A stretch of 64,000 nucleotides of DNA from Streptosporangiaceae bacterium NEAU-GS5 (GCA_017592665.1 JAGFNW010000009.1:124001-188000), one strand, 5' to 3'. Positions 16,884-26,246 are shown, counted from the first letter of the stretch. The notes: a model not told the origin generated them from the sequence alone. Numbers and translations are program-made.

Positions 16884-18863
16884 TCAGGCGGTCGGCTGAC
16901 CGGCGTTGTTGACCGTCGCGGACGCGTTGGGGCCGAAGCTGAGCGGCCCGTTGATGGAGCTGTTCGCGCCCATGCTGATCGTGGTGTTCATGACCACGCT
17001 GGCCGCCTGCAGGCGGTAGGCGCCGGTGTCGATCCGCCGCTCGTCCAGGAAGTCGAGCACGGCCTGGGTGAGCCGCTGCTCGATCAGCTTGATGTACTTG
17101 GCCGCGTCCAGCGCCTGGATGTGGGTCCGCAGCGTGTCGCTCGCGCCGAGTTCGCGGACGCTGAGCCCGGCTCCGTACGGGTAGACGATGTGATCGGCCG
17201 GGTTGGGCGTGACCGCGTTCTGCCGTATGACGCCGGCGGCGGTCCGTAGGACGCGGATGGGCGCGGCCAGCACGTCGCGGAGCAGCTGAAGCCGCAGCAC
17301 GCGCACGGCCTCGACGGCGACACGGGCGCCGCTCATGGCCGGCAGCAGGTCGACGACGTGATAGGCGTCTTCGGCCGGCGGCAGCACCATGACCACGAAC
17401 TGCGTGTACAGCATGCGGCCCTCGACGGCGAGGTAGATGAACGCCGAGGTCAGCGCCTCCTGATCCTCCGCCGGAGCGACCAGGTTGCCGAGCGCGTCGC
17501 GGATCTCCTGGCCCGCGTTGCTGACCGTGACCCGCTGGTAGTAGCGGATGCCGCCCTGGGGATGGCGGATGATCGCCGCGACCTCCTGGGGCGTGACGGA
17601 GAACCGGGGGAGGCCGTTGCGGTCGATCATCGGGTGCGCGCCGCCGGTCTGCCCGCGCTCCCAGTCGGCCACGGTGAACGTGCCGCGCGTCACCACGTTG
17701 TCGCCGATGTCGAGCCGCTGAACGCTCTCGTTGGGCCGCAGCACGCGGTCGCGCATTTCGATGAGCCTGGCTCGGACGTAGGTGTGCAATTCGACGGGAT
17801 CGATGTCGACCGGGTCGTCGCGCCGGGCGCCGCCGCGCATCCGGTCGAGTTCGACGGCGATCGACCATCTGCGGTCGACGGTTCCCGCGCCGAGGAACGC
17901 GTCCTCGTTGGCGTACATGGTGACGTTGCCCCACTGCGCCTCGCGCACGTATTCGAGCCGCCGGGCGATCTTGGGATTGGCGATCCGCACGGACGGCTCG
18001 AGCGCTCCGGGCCGGAGGCTTCCGGCGAGCGTCAGATAAACGGCGATCCGATATCCGACCGCCACGCCGAGCGTGATCAGAGGAATGGCCAGCGCGTTGA
18101 GCAGGGACCCCAGGATGCTTCCAGAGGACGCGTCGCCAGCGGATCGCCGGCCGAAATCCGGCCCACCGAGAAAGCCGGACGGTGACGAGCCTCCTGCCGT
18201 GAGGAACGCTATCCCGATCATTGAAATTACCGAATAGCCCGCCCAAAACCAGATCAAGATCCGGACGAGCGGATTACCGCGCCGGATCGGGTCCATAGTG
18301 AGCAGGACGAAAGGCACCAGCGTCGACAACCAGGCCAAGGTCTGGACGGGCTGGGTCACCAGCCCCAGGGCCAGGATCAGGGCGATGGCGGCGTCGCGGA
18401 CCACGAGCATGGTGCGCGATCGCCGGCAGTGATGGACGACCGGCACGAGGTCGAATCCGCCGTAGGACGGGACGACCGCGCGGAACTCGTCGAACAGAAG
18501 TTCCGCGAGGACGCGTTCGCGAAAACTCGTGCTGAGATAGGCGGCCGCGCAAAGGTAACGCGTCACGTTGCTCATCCGCGGCCTGGTCATGGTCGCGGTG
18601 GCAGGCGCCGGGCCTCCGCCGCCATAAGACGGGCTACCGCTATAGGACGGGCTCCCGCCATAAGACGGGGCCCCGCCATGAGACGGGCTTCCCCCATAAG
18701 ACGGGCTCCCGCCATAAGACGGATTCCCCGTGGCGTAGGGCGGGTTAGCGGCGGCGCCATAGGACGGATTTCCGGTGCCCTGAGGCGGGTTTCCGGTGCC
18801 ATGGCCGGGCGGGAGGTCTCCGGCTCCAGGGCCGTTTCCTGCGCCATAGTCGTGGAAAGTCAT
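16884..18863 (-). CDS. Large membrane protein with SYGG-rich N-terminus and C-terminal Gly/Asn motif
   Basis: 659 residues, start ATG 18863 with GAGGGGG upstream. Residues 1-95 are low complexity in G, N, P, S and Y with six SYGGSP-type repeats. About 100-150 is globular and Arg-rich. About 150-290 holds three or four hydrophobic segments (AAIALILALGLV; TLVPFVLLTM; LIWFWAGYSVISMIGIAFL; ALAIPLITLGVAVGYRIAVYL). About 290-625 is a large cytosolic domain (VREAQWGNVTMYANEDAFLGAG; SVTPQEVAAIIRHPQGGIRYY) that I cannot assign. The last ~30 residues carry NGPLSFGPNASATVNNAG, matching the next gene. Divergent from the zinc-ribbon gene. Confidence 0.7.
   Translation of the reverse strand: MTFHDYGAGNGPGAGDLPPGHGTGNPPQGTGNPSYGAAANPPYATGNPSYGGSPSYGGSPSHGGAPSYGGSPSYSGSPSYGGGGPAPATATMTRPRMSNVTRYLCAAAYLSTSFRERVLAELLFDEFRAVVPSYGGFDLVPVVHHCRRSRTMLVVRDAAIALILALGLVTQPVQTLAWLSTLVPFVLLTMDPIRRGNPLVRILIWFWAGYSVISMIGIAFLTAGGSSPSGFLGGPDFGRRSAGDASSGSILGSLLNALAIPLITLGVAVGYRIAVYLTLAGSLRPGALEPSVRIANPKIARRLEYVREAQWGNVTMYANEDAFLGAGTVDRRWSIAVELDRMRGGARRDDPVDIDPVELHTYVRARLIEMRDRVLRPNESVQRLDIGDNVVTRGTFTVADWERGQTGGAHPMIDRNGLPRFSVTPQEVAAIIRHPQGGIRYYQRVTVSNAGQEIRDALGNLVAPAEDQEALTSAFIYLAVEGRMLYTQFVVMVLPPAEDAYHVVDLLPAMSGARVAVEAVRVLRLQLLRDVLAAPIRVLRTAAGVIRQNAVTPNPADHIVYPYGAGLSVRELGASDTLRTHIQALDAAKYIKLIEQRLTQAVLDFLDERRIDTGAYRLQAASVVMNTTISMGANSSINGPLSFGPNASATVNNAGQPTA
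18622..18729 (-). repeat. Six 18-bp repeats encoding SYGGSP-type units
   Basis: Six adjacent 18-bp copies of CCATAAGACGGGCTCCCG (plus-strand form) with a few substitutions each. They encode six-residue units on the minus strand in the N-terminal low-complexity part of the membrane protein (residues about 45-81). Confidence 0.93.
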
Positions 18864-19034
18864 GATCCCCCTCTCTCGCGTGCGCTGGCGATGACGAGCT
18901 AAGCACAATAAATACGCCCGAGGTGGATTGTTATCGAATAGCCGCCTTCAATGCCCGGCTGCGGGCAGAATTAGTGGCACACGGGACCAAGGCGCTTTGT
19001 CCTAATTTATGGAATGGTTCAAGAGAGGGCCTTG
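18864..19034. promoter_or_regulatory. AT-richer divergent promoter region
   Basis: 171 bp between two divergent start codons, clearly less GC-rich than surroundings (CACAATAAATACG near 18903; CCTAATTTATGGAATGG near 19001). It probably holds promoters for both the membrane-protein operon and the zinc-ribbon gene. I cannot assign exact boxes. Confidence 0.35.
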
Positions 19035-19886
19035 ATGTACGAATTGGGGTCGGATCGGCGATGTGCGCGGTGTGGTGCAGATATCGGAAATCTCACATAT
19101 TGTCCGCGATGTGGGGCTGTCGTCGGTGAATCGGCGATGTCAGTCACTCAACAGACCCCGCGTTCCGCCGCACGAAGGAACGGGCGGCGTTCGTCCGGCG
19201 TGGGCAGGTGGCCCGTGGTCGCCGCGCTGGTGCTGGCCGCGGGCGCGCTCTACTTCGTCTGGTCGATGGTCGGCGGCCGTTCCGCCCCGACGCCCGAGGC
19301 CCGGCCTCCCGTACGGGGCACGGCCATAACGGCCGACGAACCGGCCGGGGCGACCGACGCGATCCCGACCGGCGCCATCCCGACCGATGTGGCGGCCTCC
19401 GCCGGGCCGCTGGGCGCCGGCACCACCGGCGGGCCCGACGCGGAGGCGGCCCGGCAGGCGGGCGCCGTCGACGACCTGCTCGCCGACAGCAGCCTCGCCC
19501 GCTCCCGCCTCAACCCGGCGATCGCGGCCGCCTCCGCCTGCCGCGCGAGCGGCCTGTCCGACCTCGGAGACGTCACGGCCGACCGGCGCGACCAGCTGGC
19601 CAGGGCCCGCGCGCTCGACACGGGCGCCCTGCCGGACGGCCTGGCCCTGAAACAGGCCCTGACCGAGGCGCTCGGGGCCTCCTACGACGCCGACGAGGCG
19701 TTCCTCACCTGGGCTCGTCGCCATCTGGGCGGCGGCTGCACCGGCTCGGTCGAGGACGACGCCGACTATCAGCGCGGGCTCGCCCGATCCGGCGACGCCC
19801 AACGGGCGAAGGGCCGCGCGATCGAGGCGTGGACCCCGATCGCCGCCCAGTTCGGGCGTAAGGGCTGGCAGGCGAACCAGATCTGA
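19035..19886 (+). CDS. Zinc-ribbon, single-pass membrane protein of unknown function
   Basis: 283 residues. An N-terminal zinc ribbon (CARCGADIGNLTYCPRCGA, two CxxC knuckles), a basic linker (RRNGRRSSGVGR), one transmembrane helix (WPVVAALVLAAGALYFVWSMV), then an outside region with a Pro/Ala/Thr-rich linker and a helical domain containing three or four Cys. ATG 19035 is preferred to ATG 19014 because AGAGGG lies about 8 nt upstream. It is divergent from the large membrane protein, so it may belong to the same functional locus. Zinc-ribbon plus TM plus extracytoplasmic domain is a frequent actinomycete layout without assigned role. Confidence 0.7.
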   Translation: MYELGSDRRCARCGADIGNLTYCPRCGAVVGESAMSVTQQTPRSAARRNGRRSSGVGRWPVVAALVLAAGALYFVWSMVGGRSAPTPEARPPVRGTAITADEPAGATDAIPTGAIPTDVAASAGPLGAGTTGGPDAEAARQAGAVDDLLADSSLARSRLNPAIAAASACRASGLSDLGDVTADRRDQLARARALDTGALPDGLALKQALTEALGASYDADEAFLTWARRHLGGGCTGSVEDDADYQRGLARSGDAQRAKGRAIEAWTPIAAQFGRKGWQANQI

Positions 19887-19973
19887 CCATGGTTCACGCT
19901 GGGGCGGGCCGGGCCACAGCCATGATCCAGCACTGGTGTCAAGGTCCTGCAACTCGTTTGCTGGCGGTTTTCA

Positions 19974-19994
19974 GTCATTCGCGGCGACAATGAC
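19974..19994. promoter_or_regulatory. Inverted repeat just upstream of LuxR-ATPase start
   Basis: GTCATT (19974-19979) and AATGAC (19989-19994), 6-bp perfect arms, 4 bp before the ATG. The position suits an autoregulatory operator or a translation-blocking hairpin. Confidence 0.35.
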
Positions 19995-19997
19995 GAG

Positions 19998-22592
19998 ATG
20001 CTGCTGGATCGGGGAGGATCGCTGGCCTCGCTCGCCGAGTACGCCGCCGAGGCCGCGCGCGGCGAGGGGCGGCTCGTGCTGATCTCGGGTGAGGCCGGGG
20101 TGGGCAAGTCGGCGCTGGTGGAGCAGTTCCAACGCGATCTGCCCGGCGCCTGGTGGGCGTGGGGGGCCTGCGACGGTCTGTTCACGCCACGGCCGCTCGG
20201 CCCGTTGTTCGACCTCGCCGAGCAGGTCGGCGGGGAACTGCTCGACATGGCGCGCGCCGGAGCGGGCCGCGACGCCCTGTTCGACGCGTTGCTGCGGGGC
20301 ATGGGCGAGGTCAGCGTCGTCGTCATCGAGGACGCCCACTGGGCGGACGAGGCGACCGTCGATCTGCTGCGCTTCCTCGGCCGCCGGATTCGCAACACGC
20401 GCTCGCTGCTGCTGGTGACCTACCGCGACGACACCTTGCCGGCGCGCCACCCGCTGCGGGTCGCGCTCGGCGAGCTGGCCGGTCTGCGGACGACCCGCCG
20501 GATCGGGCTGGCGCCGCTGTCTCCGGGCGCCGTGTCCGCGCTCGCGGAGGGCAGCGGGATCGACGCGGGCGAGTTGTATCGGCTGACCAACGGCAACCCG
20601 TTCTACGTCACCGAGGTGGTCCGATCGGGCCGGCGGACCGTGCCGGCGTCGGCGCGCGACGCCGTACTGGCCAGGGTGGCCGCCCTCGACGACGCGGCGC
20701 GCGAGACGCTGGAGGTGGCGGCGCTGCTCGGCACCCGGATCGAGCTACGGGAGCTGGCCGTGCTGGCCGACACGAGCCGGGTCGACCAGCTCGTCGCCTC
20801 GGGACTGCTCGGCGGGGCGCCGCTCGGCTTCCGGCACGAGATCGCGCGGCTGGCGGTCGAGGAGTCGGTCGCGGCGCATCGCCGCCCGGACATCCACGCC
20901 CACATCCTGGCCGCGCTCCGCTCCCTCGACTGTGACGACGACGCGCGGCTCGCGCACCACGCCGAGGAGGCCGGTGACGGCGCCGCCCTCGAGTTCGCGG
21001 CGCGGGCCGCTCATGCAGCCGCCGGACTCGCCTCCCACCGTGAGGCGGCGGCCCAGTTCGAGCGCGCCCTTCGCTTCTCCTCCGGCTTGGCCGCCGAGCC
21101 GATGGCCCAGCTCTACCTGGACTACTTCGTGGAGCTGTCGCACATCGACCGCTGGGACGAGGCCGTGTCGGCGGGCGAGAGCGCGCTCGCGCTCTGGCGT
21201 TCGGTCGGCGACGCCCGGCGTGAAGGCGACACGCTGCGCCATCTGTCGCGCGCCTATTGGCGGCTGTGCCGCCGCGACGACGCCTACGCCGTGGCCGAGC
21301 AGGCGGTCGCCATTCTCGAGCCGCTCGGTGAGAGCGCCGAGCTGGCCTGGGCGTACGCCAACCTGGCCGGGCACGCCATGCTCGGCCGCGACAACGAGTT
21401 CGCCATCGGCCTCGGCCGCCGGGCGCAGGATCTCGCCAAACGGCTCGGCGTGCACGGCGCGCTCGTCGATGCCATGATCACGGTCGGCACCGCCCAGTCC
21501 TGGATGGGTGAGGATTGGGCGCCGGAGCTGCAGGCCGCGCTTGACCTCGGGATCGCCCACCGGCTGGCAAGCCAGCGCGGCCGGGCCTATGCCAACCTGC
21601 AGAGCTCCTACGTGGCCGAACGCAGGTTCGCCGAGGCGGACAAGTATTACTGCGAGGGCGTCGTCGACTGCTCCGAGAACGACATGGCCACCTACGTGAC
21701 CTGTCTTCGCGGCGAACGGACCGTCGTGCTCGAGCGCACCGGACGGTGGGCCGAAGCCGTCGCGCTCAGCACCGAGCTGCTGGCCGAGACCGCCTCCCCG
21801 ATCAACCGCATCAACTCGCTGCGAACGCTGGGGCTGCTACGGGCGCGGCTCGGCCGAGAAGGCGTGTGGGAGCTGCTCGACGAGGCCGCGGCGTCCGCGG
21901 ACGGTTCGGCCGAGCCCCAGTGGATCATCTCGGTCCGGCTCGTGCGCATCGAGGCGTTCTGGCTGGAAGGCCGAGACGACGAGGCCCTCGCGGAGGCCGA
22001 GTCGCTGCTGCCGATGTGGGATCGGCTGGAGGCCTGGGAGCGCGGCGGCCTCACCGCCTGGCTGCGCCGCCTCGGCTCCGGCCGCGTCCGGCAGAGCGCG
22101 CTGCCCGGGCCGTACGCGCTGATGGAGGCGGGGGAGTGGGGCCGCGCGGCGCGCCTGTGGGAGGACCTCGACAGCCCCTACGACGCGGCGCTCGCGCGCT
22201 ACGACAGCGATGACGAGGACGACCTGCGCGCGGCGCTCGACCTGTTCATCGAGCTCGGCGCGGAACCCGTGGCGCGGCTGACGCGCCGCAGGATGCGGCA
22301 GCTGGGCATCAGGTCGGTGCCGGCCGGCGCGCGTTCGGTGACCCGGGAGCACCCGCTCGGCCTCACCCGGCGCGAGCGCGAGGTGCTTGAGCTGATCCAT
22401 GCCGGCCGGACCAACGCCGAGATCGCCGCCACCCTGGTCATCTCGGTCAAGACGGTCGGCCATCACGTCTCTGCCGTGCTCACCAAGCTGGGCGCGCCCA
22501 CCCGATCCGAGGCCGCGTCGCAGGCCGCCCGGCTCGGGCTGTTCACCGGCGACAGGACCAGCTTGGGGGGTTCCCCAGCGAAAGATAGGTAA
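19998..22592 (+). CDS. LuxR-family ATPase regulator (LAL type)
   Basis: 864 residues. The N-terminal ATPase has Walker A SGEAGVGKSALVEQF (about 30-44) and Walker B VVVIEDAHWADEATVDLLRFLGRR. TPR-like helical repeats fill the middle. The C-terminus is an intact LuxR HTH: LTRREREVLELIHAGRTNAEIAATL with recognition helix SVKTVGHHVSAVLTKLGA. These large ATP-binding LuxR (LAL) proteins respond to a ligand via the TPR part. It is 66 nt upstream of the DUF4242 gene, which it may control. No strong ribosome site is seen; the ATG fits the usual family N-terminus. Confidence 0.88.
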   Translation: MLLDRGGSLASLAEYAAEAARGEGRLVLISGEAGVGKSALVEQFQRDLPGAWWAWGACDGLFTPRPLGPLFDLAEQVGGELLDMARAGAGRDALFDALLRGMGEVSVVVIEDAHWADEATVDLLRFLGRRIRNTRSLLLVTYRDDTLPARHPLRVALGELAGLRTTRRIGLAPLSPGAVSALAEGSGIDAGELYRLTNGNPFYVTEVVRSGRRTVPASARDAVLARVAALDDAARETLEVAALLGTRIELRELAVLADTSRVDQLVASGLLGGAPLGFRHEIARLAVEESVAAHRRPDIHAHILAALRSLDCDDDARLAHHAEEAGDGAALEFAARAAHAAAGLASHREAAAQFERALRFSSGLAAEPMAQLYLDYFVELSHIDRWDEAVSAGESALALWRSVGDARREGDTLRHLSRAYWRLCRRDDAYAVAEQAVAILEPLGESAELAWAYANLAGHAMLGRDNEFAIGLGRRAQDLAKRLGVHGALVDAMITVGTAQSWMGEDWAPELQAALDLGIAHRLASQRGRAYANLQSSYVAERRFAEADKYYCEGVVDCSENDMATYVTCLRGERTVVLERTGRWAEAVALSTELLAETASPINRINSLRTLGLLRARLGREGVWELLDEAAASADGSAEPQWIISVRLVRIEAFWLEGRDDEALAEAESLLPMWDRLEAWERGGLTAWLRRLGSGRVRQSALPGPYALMEAGEWGRAARLWEDLDSPYDAALARYDSDDEDDLRAALDLFIELGAEPVARLTRRRMRQLGIRSVPAGARSVTREHPLGLTRREREVLELIHAGRTNAEIAATLVISVKTVGHHVSAVLTKLGAPTRSEAASQAARLGLFTGDRTSLGGSPAKDR

Positions 22593-22658
22593 GTCGCCGG
22601 CAAACATAGGGAATCACGCCCCATCCGCAGGTAGGGGGCCTGTCCCTACGGTCGTCAC

Positions 22659-22910
22659 ATGCCTCTTTACATGGACATTCACACGATCCCGGACGGGGTC
22701 GCCATGGGCGACGTCGCCCAGGCGCACAAGGCGGACCTGCAGAAGCAGGGCGAGCACGACGTCAACTACCTCCGCTACTGGGTCGACGAGGCCAACGGCA
22801 AGGTGTTCTGCCTGGTCGAGGCCCCCTCGGCCGAGGCCGCCGCGACCGTTCACCGCGAGGCGCACGGCCTCGTCGCGGACGAGATCTTTCAAGTGCAGGA
22901 AGGTTCCTGA
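22659..22910 (+). CDS. DUF4242 / SCO4226-like nickel-binding protein
   Basis: 83 residues, ferredoxin-like fold. MDIHTIPDGVAMGDVAQAHKADLQKQGEHDVNYLRYWVDE and VFCLVEAPSAEAAATVHREAHG match the DUF4242 family, whose Streptomyces member SCO4226 was reported to bind nickel. The His-rich surface (HKAD, EHDV, HREAHG) is in place. Physiological role is not known. It follows the LAL regulator closely and is followed by a strong hairpin, so it is the end of that transcription unit. Confidence 0.85.
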   Translation: MPLYMDIHTIPDGVAMGDVAQAHKADLQKQGEHDVNYLRYWVDEANGKVFCLVEAPSAEAAATVHREAHGLVADEIFQVQEGS

Positions 22911-22969
22911 CGCCGACCTCCTCGGAGACGAGCCGGTGCAGGAAGCGGGGGATGAGGCGGGGGTTTGAT

Positions 22970-23029
22970 CCGCACGAACGAGGTGCGAGGCGCGGCCGGG
23001 GGGTTGGCCGCCTCGCCCTCATCGTGCGG
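22970..23029. terminator. Long hairpin after DUF4242 gene
   Basis: Outer arms CCGCACGA (22970-22977) and TCGTGCGG (23022-23029) enclose an inner stem of GCGAGGCG-GGCC and GGCCGCCTCGC. No T-run follows. The best reading is a factor-independent-like actinomycete terminator. Confidence 0.55.
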
Positions 23030-23392
23030 TCCTGAGCGGCGGGACGCGCCGCGCCGTGCCCTTGGGTGCTGCTGGTTGGATGCCGTGTGCGCACGGCGTT
23101 TCCAAGGTCACTGGATCCCAGTGCGGCGCGTTCCGCTTTCCATCAGATCAGCCAGTTCGAGATATTTCACGACATTTCGAAATGTGGCGCTGCCTGGCTC
23201 TGAGCCGGCCAGGCGGCAGGTACGTCGTGTTTCCAGATGGCGGGACGTTCCCGCCTCCGGTGACGCGATCGCGCGCGGAGACAGGGCCGCGCGCCGCGGT
23301 CGACCCCAGCGCGCCTGTGCCCGCCGCGCTGGGGTCCTCCGTTCTCCGGATCCACGGGTGCGTGGTTTCGACGGCCGTGGCTGGACAGACTC
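23030..23392. promoter_or_regulatory. Phosphoketolase leader with three palindromes
   Basis: No credible gene is present here. Three perfect inverted repeats stand out: CACTGG-ATC-CCAGTG (23109-23123), ACATTTCGAAATGT (23172-23185, uninterrupted 14 bp) and GGCGGGA-CGT-TCCCGCC (23239-23255). The AT-rich stretch around the second is the likeliest promoter/operator; the other two could be hairpins in the leader RNA. Confidence 0.5.
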
Positions 23393-25696
23393 ATGTTCAT
23401 GGACACTCTGCAGAGGATCGACGCGTACTGGCGTGCCGCCAATTACCTGTCCGTCGGGCAGATCTATCTGCTGGACAACCCGCTGCTCGCCGAGCCGCTG
23501 AGCGTGGCGCACATCAAGCCGCGCCTGCTCGGCCACTGGGGCACCACTCCGGGCCTGAACTTCTGCTTCGCGCACCTCAACCGGATCATCGGCGAGCGCG
23601 GCCAGGACATGATCTACATCGCCGGCCCCGGGCATGGCGGTCCGGCCGCGGTCGCGCACGCCTGGCTCGAGGGCACGTATTCCGAGCGCTATCCGGAGGT
23701 GTCGCAGGACGCCGAGGGCATGCGCAGGTTGTTCCGCCAGTTCTCCTTCCCGGGGGGAATCCCGTCGCACGTGGCGCCGGAGACGCCCGGATCCATCCAT
23801 GAAGGCGGTGAGCTGGGCTACTCGCTCTCCCACGCCTATGGCGCGGCCTTCGACAATCCGGATCTGGTCGTGGCGTGCGTGGTCGGCGACGGCGAGGCCG
23901 AGACCGGGCCGCTGGCCACCAGCTGGCATTCCAACAAGTTCCTCGACCGCCGCCTGGACGGCGTCGTGCTGCCCATCCTGCACCTCAACGGCTACAAGAT
24001 CGCCAACCCGGCCGTGCTCGCCCGCATCCCCGAGACCGACCTGATCAGCCTGTTCGAGGGGTACGGGTATCGCCCGCACATCGTCGGCCCCGATCACAAG
24101 GAGATGGCCGACACCCTCGACCAGATCTTCGACGAGATCGCCGGTTACAAGGAGGGCGACCCGCGCCTTCCCATGATCATTCTGCGTACGCCGAAGGGCT
24201 GGACCGGGCCGAAAGAGGTCGACGGGCTGCCGGTCGAGGGCACCTGGCGCGCCCATCAGGTGCCGCTCGCCGAAGTGCGGGAGAACCCCGAGCATCTGGC
24301 CATGCTCGAGGAATGGATGCGCTCCTACCGTCCCGGTGAGCTGTTCGACCCGGCCGGCACGCCGTATCCGCAGGTGGTGGAGCTGGTGCCGGACGGGCCC
24401 CGGCGGATGAGCGCCAGCCCGCACACCAACGGCGGCGAGCTGCTGCATCCGCTGCGCCTGCCCGACTTCCGCACGTACGCGGTCGAGGTCAAGACGCCCG
24501 CCACCAAGACCACCGAGCCCACCCGGCGGCTCGGCGCCTTCCTGCGGGACGTGATCGCCGCCAACCCGTTCACCTTCCGGCTGATGGGGCCCGACGAGAC
24601 GGCCTCCAACCGGCTGCAGGCCGTCTTCGAGGTGACGGACAAGGCCTGGAACGCCGCGATCGAGCCGACCGACGAGCACCTCGGGCCCGGCGGGCGGGTC
24701 ATGGAGATGCTGAGCGAGCACCAGTGCCAGGGCTGGCTCGAGGGCTATCTGCTGACCGGCAGGCACGGTCTGTTCAACTGCTATGAGGCGTTCATCCACA
24801 TCGTGGACGCCATGTTCAACCAGCACGCCAAGTGGCTGGAGGCGTCCAAGAAGATCACCTGGCGGCGGCCGGTGGCCTCGCTCAACTACCTGCTGTCCTC
24901 CCATGTGTGGCGGCAGGACCACAACGGCTTCTCCCACCAGGACCCGGGCTTCCTGGACGTGGTGGTCAACAAGAAGGCGAGCGTGGTCCGCGTCTATCTG
25001 CCGCCGGACGCCAACACGCTGTTGTCGGTGGCCGACCACTGCCTGCGCTCCCGGGACTACGTGAACGTGATCGTGGCCGGCAAGCAGCCGGTGCTCGACC
25101 TGTTCACGATGGACGAGGCGATCGTGCACAACACGCGGGGCCTGGGCATTGTGGAATGGGCCTCCACCGACGCCGGCAGCGAGCCCGACGTGGTGCTGGC
25201 ATGTGCCGGAGACGTGCCCACCCTGGAGACACTGGCGGCCGCGGCCATGCTCCGGGCCGAGCTGCCCGATCTCAAGGTGCGCGTCGTCAATGTGGTCGAC
25301 CTGATGCGGTTGCAGCAGCCGGGCGAGCACCCGCATGGGATGAACGATCGCGAGTTCGACGCGCTGTTCACGGCCGACAAGCCGGTGATCTTCAATTTCC
25401 ACGGCTATCCGTGGCTGATCCACCGGCTCACCTACCGGCGGGCCGGGCACGCCAACTGGCACGTGCGCGGCTACAAGGAGGAGGGCACCACGACCACTCC
25501 GTTCGACATGTGCATGTTGAACGACATCGACCGGTTCCACCTGGTCATGGACGTGATCGATCGGGTTCCCGGGCTGGCCACCCCGGCCGCGCATCTGCGC
25601 CAGCGAGTGGCCGACAAGAGACTGCGCGCCCGCGCCTACACGCGCGAGCACGGCGAGGACATGCCGGAGATCAGAGACTGGGTTTGGCCGGACTGA
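23393..25696 (+). CDS. xfp: Xylulose-5-phosphate/fructose-6-phosphate phosphoketolase
   Basis: 767 residues, close to the ~790 usual for XFP. It is a TPP enzyme that splits xylulose-5-P (and often fructose-6-P) with phosphate into acetyl phosphate plus an aldose phosphate. Diagnostic blocks: [39 protein letters not shown], the signature [16 protein letters not shown], the TPP motif [20 protein letters not shown] with LNGYKIANP, and C-terminal [29 protein letters not shown] 23393 or ATG 23399 are equally possible starts. No acetate kinase or phosphotransacetylase gene sits beside it. The long palindrome-rich leader suggests regulated expression. Confidence 0.96.
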   Translation: MFMDTLQRIDAYWRAANYLSVGQIYLLDNPLLAEPLSVAHIKPRLLGHWGTTPGLNFCFAHLNRIIGERGQDMIYIAGPGHGGPAAVAHAWLEGTYSERYPEVSQDAEGMRRLFRQFSFPGGIPSHVAPETPGSIHEGGELGYSLSHAYGAAFDNPDLVVACVVGDGEAETGPLATSWHSNKFLDRRLDGVVLPILHLNGYKIANPAVLARIPETDLISLFEGYGYRPHIVGPDHKEMADTLDQIFDEIAGYKEGDPRLPMIILRTPKGWTGPKEVDGLPVEGTWRAHQVPLAEVRENPEHLAMLEEWMRSYRPGELFDPAGTPYPQVVELVPDGPRRMSASPHTNGGELLHPLRLPDFRTYAVEVKTPATKTTEPTRRLGAFLRDVIAANPFTFRLMGPDETASNRLQAVFEVTDKAWNAAIEPTDEHLGPGGRVMEMLSEHQCQGWLEGYLLTGRHGLFNCYEAFIHIVDAMFNQHAKWLEASKKITWRRPVASLNYLLSSHVWRQDHNGFSHQDPGFLDVVVNKKASVVRVYLPPDANTLLSVADHCLRSRDYVNVIVAGKQPVLDLFTMDEAIVHNTRGLGIVEWASTDAGSEPDVVLACAGDVPTLETLAAAAMLRAELPDLKVRVVNVVDLMRLQQPGEHPHGMNDREFDALFTADKPVIFNFHGYPWLIHRLTYRRAGHANWHVRGYKEEGTTTTPFDMCMLNDIDRFHLVMDVIDRVPGLATPAAHLRQRVADKRLRARAYTREHGEDMPEIRDWVWPD

Positions 25697-25744
25697 ACCG
25701 CGTTCGCCCACCCCGCGTATCTCCGGCCGGATGGAGGCTGGCTG

Positions 25745-26242
25745 ATGGTTGCGTTGATGGGGAAGCTGGGCAAGCCGGGGGTCGTGGTCCGTACGGCCGG
25801 TGTCGTGCTGGTCATGGCCGCGGCGGCGCGGCTCGTGGCGGGGTGCGCGCTGCGAACCGACGCGGCGACGGTCGCGGCCGATGCCGGCAAGTACCAGCAT
25901 CACCATTCCGCGCAACAGCCGGCGGCCCCGGCGAAGGCCGTACCTTCGGCGGAGCCGCTCACGCTGGATCAGCTGGCCGAGCGCACCGGATGCGGGGATC
26001 TGCAGGTGCAGGGCAAGGGGACCGACCTGCACCAGGGCAGCTGCCAGATCGGGGCCCGCCGCCTCACTCTGGCCACGTTCGCGGCGGACGAGGGCGCACG
26101 AGCGTGGCTGGAGGAGGCACAGGCGTACGGCGGGACCTACCTGGTCGGAATCCGCTGGGTGGTGGTCGCGGAACCCGACCTTCTCCTGACGCTGCAGGGG
26201 AAGGTCGGGGGCGACATCCAGGCCCCCGAGCACCAGCATTGA
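25745..26242 (+). CDS. Putative small lipoprotein
   Basis: 165 residues. The N-terminus has a hydrophobic stretch VVVRTAGVVLVMAAAARLVAGC that ends in a lipobox-like LVAGC, so it is probably lipid-anchored. The mature part is short, with two further Cys (TGCGDLQVQ; HQGSCQIG) likely forming a disulfide, and a C-terminal beta region. GGAGG lies 7 nt before the ATG. No family recognised. It ends 4 bp before the stop of the convergent AhpD-like gene, with no space for a terminator. Confidence 0.65.
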   Translation: MVALMGKLGKPGVVVRTAGVVLVMAAAARLVAGCALRTDAATVAADAGKYQHHHSAQQPAAPAKAVPSAEPLTLDQLAERTGCGDLQVQGKGTDLHQGSCQIGARRLTLATFAADEGARAWLEEAQAYGGTYLVGIRWVVVAEPDLLLTLQGKVGGDIQAPEHQH

Positions 26243-26246
26243 GGCC

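Noticed and set aside
23108-26239. 1043-codon open frame on the minus strand, antisense to phosphoketolase
   Set aside because: Its product is Arg/His/Val/Gly-rich without any domain, and it mirrors the codon bias of the XFP gene on the other strand.
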